The notes below the pieces were generated by a model. That model was not told the origin of the DNA. It searched no databases and saw nothing but the letters and a program-made list of their open reading frames with translations. From Megachile rotundata (lineage: Eukaryota > Arthropoda > Insecta > Hymenoptera > Megachilidae): a stretch of 64,000 nt of DNA. The translations under genes were made by a program, and so were the position numbers. This document shows, piece after piece, positions 61,391 through 64,000 of the stretch. Numbering within the stretch: the stretch's first letter is position 1; each line of letters begins with the position of its first letter. The stretch is from positions 124,001-188,000 of the forward strand of contig NW_027473584.1 in NCBI RefSeq assembly GCF_050947335.1, written 5' to 3'.

Positions 61391-61889
61391 TATGCTTATA
61401 TGATCGATTGAACGACAATTACTATACTTGTTACTCTTATTATTATCAATCTAACTCATATTATTAGCCATATTATGCTTATATGATCGATTGAACGACA
61501 ATTTCTATACTTGTTACTCTCATTATTATCAATCTAACTCATATTATTAGCCATATTATGCTTATATGATCGATAGAACGACAATTACTATACTCATTAC
61601 TCTTATTATTATCAATCTAACTCATATTATTAGCCATATAATGCTTATACTATCGATAGAACGACAATTAGTTTACTTGTTACTCTTACTATTATCAATC
61701 TAACTCATATTATTGGCCATATTATGCTATATGATCGATTGAACGAGGATTACTATACTTGTTACTCTTATTATTATCAATCTAACTCATATTATTAGCC
61801 ATATTATGCTTATATGATCGATTGAACGACAATTTCTATACTTGTTACTCTCATTATTATCAATCTAACTCATATTATTAGCCATAATA
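61391..61889 (+). repeat. Segment matching 55760-56165
   Basis: Carries the last 82-bp monomer (61660-61741), which pairs with 55934 at 5726 bp (69 monomers minus one base). The order of flanking monomers agrees on both sides. Confidence 0.72.
61660..61741 (+). repeat. 82-bp monomer 12 (monomer 744)
   Basis: GCTATATG at 61726, 69 monomers after the previous one, same context. Confidence 0.95.
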
Positions 61890-62802
61890 TGCTTATATGA
61901 TCGATTGAACGAAGATTACTGTACTTATTACTCTTATTATTACCAATCTAACTCATATTATTAGCCATATTATGCATATATTATCGATAGAACGACAATT
62001 ACTATACTTGTTACTCTTATTATTATCAATCTAACTCATATTATTAGCCATATTATGCTTATATGATCGATTGAACGACAATTTCTATACTTGTTACTCT
62101 TACTTTTATCAATCTAACTCATATTATTAGCCATATTATGCTTATATGATCGATAGAACGACAATTGCTATACTTGTTACTCTTATTGTTATCAATCTAA
62201 CTCATACTATTAGCCATATTACGCTTATATGATCGATTGAACGAAGATTACTGTACTTATTACTTTTATTATTATCAATCTAACTCATATTATTAGCCAT
62301 ATTATGCTTATATGATCGATTGAACGACAATTACTATACTTATTACTCTTATTATTATCAATCTAACTCATATTATTAGCCATATTATGCTTATATGATC
62401 GATAGAACGACAATTACTATACTTATTACTCTTATTAATATCAATCTAACTCATATTATTGGCCATATTATGTGGATATGATCGATAGGACGACAATTAC
62501 TATACTCATTACTCTTATTATCATCCATCTAACTCATATTATTAGCCATATTATGCTTATATGATCGATAGAACGACAATTACTATACTTATTACTCTCA
62601 TTATTATCAATCTAACTCATATTATTAGCCATAATATGCTTATATGATCGATTGAACGAAGATTACTGTACTTATTACTCTTATTATTACCAATCTAACT
62701 CATATTATTAGCCATATTATGCTTATATGATCGATTGAACGACAATTTCTATACTTGTTACTCTCATTATTATCAATCTAACTCATATTATTAGCCATAT
62801 TA
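61890..62802 (+). repeat. 11-monomer HOR, copy 1 (913 bp)
   Basis: Repeats at 913 bp (11 x 83). ATTACGC at 62218 pairs with 63131 and GCATATATTATC near 61974 pairs with 62887. Each copy has the CATACTATT form before ATTACGC, a TGTGGATATG monomer and one CATAATATG monomer. Confidence 0.82.
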
Positions 62803-63731
62803 TGCTTATATGATCGATTGAACGAAGATTACTGTACTTATTACTCTTATTATTACCAATCTAACTCATATTATTAGCCATATTATGCATATATTATCGA
62901 TAGAACGACAATTACTATACTTGTTACTCTTATTATTATCAATCTAACTCATATTATTAGCCATATTATGCTTATATGATCGATTGAACGACAATTTCTA
63001 TACTTGTTACTCTTACTTTTATCAATCTAACTCATATTATTAGCCATATTATGCTTATATGATCGATAGAACGACAATTGCTATACTTGTTACTCTTATT
63101 GTTATCAATCTAACTCATACTATTAGCCATATTACGCTTATATGATCGATTGAACGAAGATTACTGTACTTATTACTTTTATTATTATCAATCTAACTCA
63201 TATTATTAGCCATATTATGCTTATATGATCGATTGAACGACAATTACTATACTTATTACTCTTATTATTATCAATCTAACTCATATTATTAGCCATATTA
63301 TGCTTATATGATCGATAGAACGACAATTACTATACTTATTACTCTTATTAATATCAATCTAACTCATATTATTGGCCATATTATGTGGATATGATCGATA
63401 GGACGACAATTACTATACTCATTACTCTTATTATCATCCATCTAACTCATATTATTAGCCATATTATGCTTATATGATCGATAGAACGACAATTACTATA
63501 CTTATTACTCTCATTATTATCAATCTAACTCATATTATTAGCCATAATATGCTTATATGATCGATTGAACGAAGATTACTGTACTTATTACTCTTATTAT
63601 TACCAATCTAACTCATATTATTAGCCATATTATGCTTATATGATCGATTGAACGACAATTTCTATACTTGTTACTCTCATTATTATCAATCTAACTCATA
63701 TTATTAGCCATATTATGCTTATATGATCGAT
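62803..63731 (+). repeat. 11-monomer HOR, copy 2
   Basis: Second copy of the 11-monomer unit, with no differences seen by eye. It parts from copy 1 near 63731, where ...ATCGATAG replaces ...ATCGATTG and the array enters the divergent cassette. Confidence 0.82.
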
Positions 63732-64000
63732 AGAACGACAATTACTATACTTGTTACTCTTATTATTATCAATCTAACCCATATTATTAGCCATATTATG
63801 CTTAAGTGATCGATAGAGCGACAATTACTATACTTATTACTCTTATTATTATCAATCTAACTCATATTATTACCCATATTATGTTTATATGATCGATAGA
63901 ACGACAATTACTATACTTATTACTCTTATTAATGTCAATCTAACTCATATTATTGGCCATATTATGTGGATATGATCGATAGGACGACAAGTACTATACT
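63732..64000 (+). repeat. Start of a further divergent cassette, cut by the window edge
   Basis: CTTAAGTG at 63801, then CCCATATTATGTTT, then TGTGGATATG and GACGACAAGTAC. This is the same order as 24381-24600 and 27368-27580, so the cassette very likely continues past base 64000. The last 18 bases are the start of a monomer at 63983. Confidence 0.8.

Larger units (their letters stand above)
1..64000 (+). repeat. 83-bp satellite DNA array, 771 monomers
   Basis: Every base belongs to a head-to-tail tandem array of an 83-bp monomer. With the monomer taken to start at AACGAC, starts fall at 1, 84, 167, 250 and so on. The phase holds to the end: the last full monomer is 63900-63982 and 18 bases follow. 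The consensus has 27 A, 35 T, 14 C and 7 G on this strand. No inversion, unique spacer or inserted element was seen. Adjacent monomers differ by a few substitutions, while monomers one HOR unit apart are almost identical. Family knowledge: large, inversion-free satellite arrays with HORs are typical of eukaryotic centromeres and pericentromeres. That role is inferred here. I do not recognise the family. Confidence 0.98.

Noticed and set aside
13679..61733. GCTATATG monomers as independent slippage events
   Set aside because: All twelve share the same flanking variants on both sides, so one event followed by copying explains them better than twelve separate deletions.
1..64000. A gene for a long tandem-repeat protein
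   Set aside because: 83 is not a multiple of 3, so a reading frame rotates through all three frames every 249 bp. TAA, TAG and TGA occur in the monomer and close every frame on the + strand, and I saw no long open frame on the - strand.
1..64000. CRISPR array or other bacterial direct repeats
   Set aside because: There are no unique spacers. Repeats abut directly and vary along their length, and a 64-kb array of 771 units with HORs is a eukaryotic satellite pattern.
1..64000. CENP-B box, telomere repeat, rRNA or tRNA genes
   Set aside because: No motif resembling the CENP-B box (it needs a CGGG end), no TTAGGG- or TTAGG-type run and no RNA-gene-like sequence is present. Every base fits the monomer phase.
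1..64000. Promoters or polyadenylation signals from TATA-like and AATAAA-like words
   Set aside because: Such words are expected by chance at about 75% A+T and repeat every monomer or so. None is tied to a gene, so none was annotated.

Overview
The whole window is one uninterrupted tandem satellite array. An AT-rich monomer of 83 bp (about 25% G+C in my consensus, counted by hand) repeats head to tail in one orientation from base 1 to base 64000. There are 771 complete monomers plus 18 bases of the next one. The length is fully accounted for: 758 monomers of 83 bp, twelve of 82 bp, one of 84 bp, and the 18-base tail sum to exactly 64000. I found no protein gene, RNA gene, transposon, telomere repeat, CRISPR array or other unique sequence. 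Such an array points to a eukaryotic chromosome, most likely centromeric or pericentromeric heterochromatin in a long-read assembly. I do not recognise the monomer and cannot name the organism.

The monomer has a conserved core (about positions 36-66) and a variable zone (positions 67-83 continuing into 1-35 of the next monomer). Variant monomers recur in fixed order, so the array has higher-order repeat (HOR) structure. Several unit sizes coexist and overlap: 44 or 47 monomers (140-7230), 16 (8830-11527), 18 (10440-13505), 30 to 34 (13460-19970), 36 (23260-29280), 40 (45720-52400) and 11 (61890-63730). Long-range copies also occur: 32081-34850 recurs 131 monomers on at 42950-45725, 35251-38770 recurs 214-216 monomers on near 53020-56800, and 415-1570 recurs 718 monomers on at 59990-61160. 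Distances between markers equal whole numbers of 83-bp monomers, less one base for each 82-bp monomer between them. This is what repeated unequal exchange in register would leave.

Marker variants divide the window into zones. The first 13.6 kb lacks the 82-bp monomer. The CTTAAGTG monomer is absent before 24.3 kb and occurs 15 times after it. A cassette of divergent monomers (markers GCAGA, AGAAAGAC, ACATATACT) recurs about ten times. The intervals 38.8-42.4, 45.7-49.1 and 49.1-52.7 kb are three copies of one 3.3-3.6 kb unit that look identical or almost so by eye, which suggests very recent amplification or an assembly duplication.

All comparisons were made by reading and by coordinate arithmetic. 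Block edges are good to about one monomer unless a narrower interval is given. Function is inference: nothing in the sequence proves a centromeric role.
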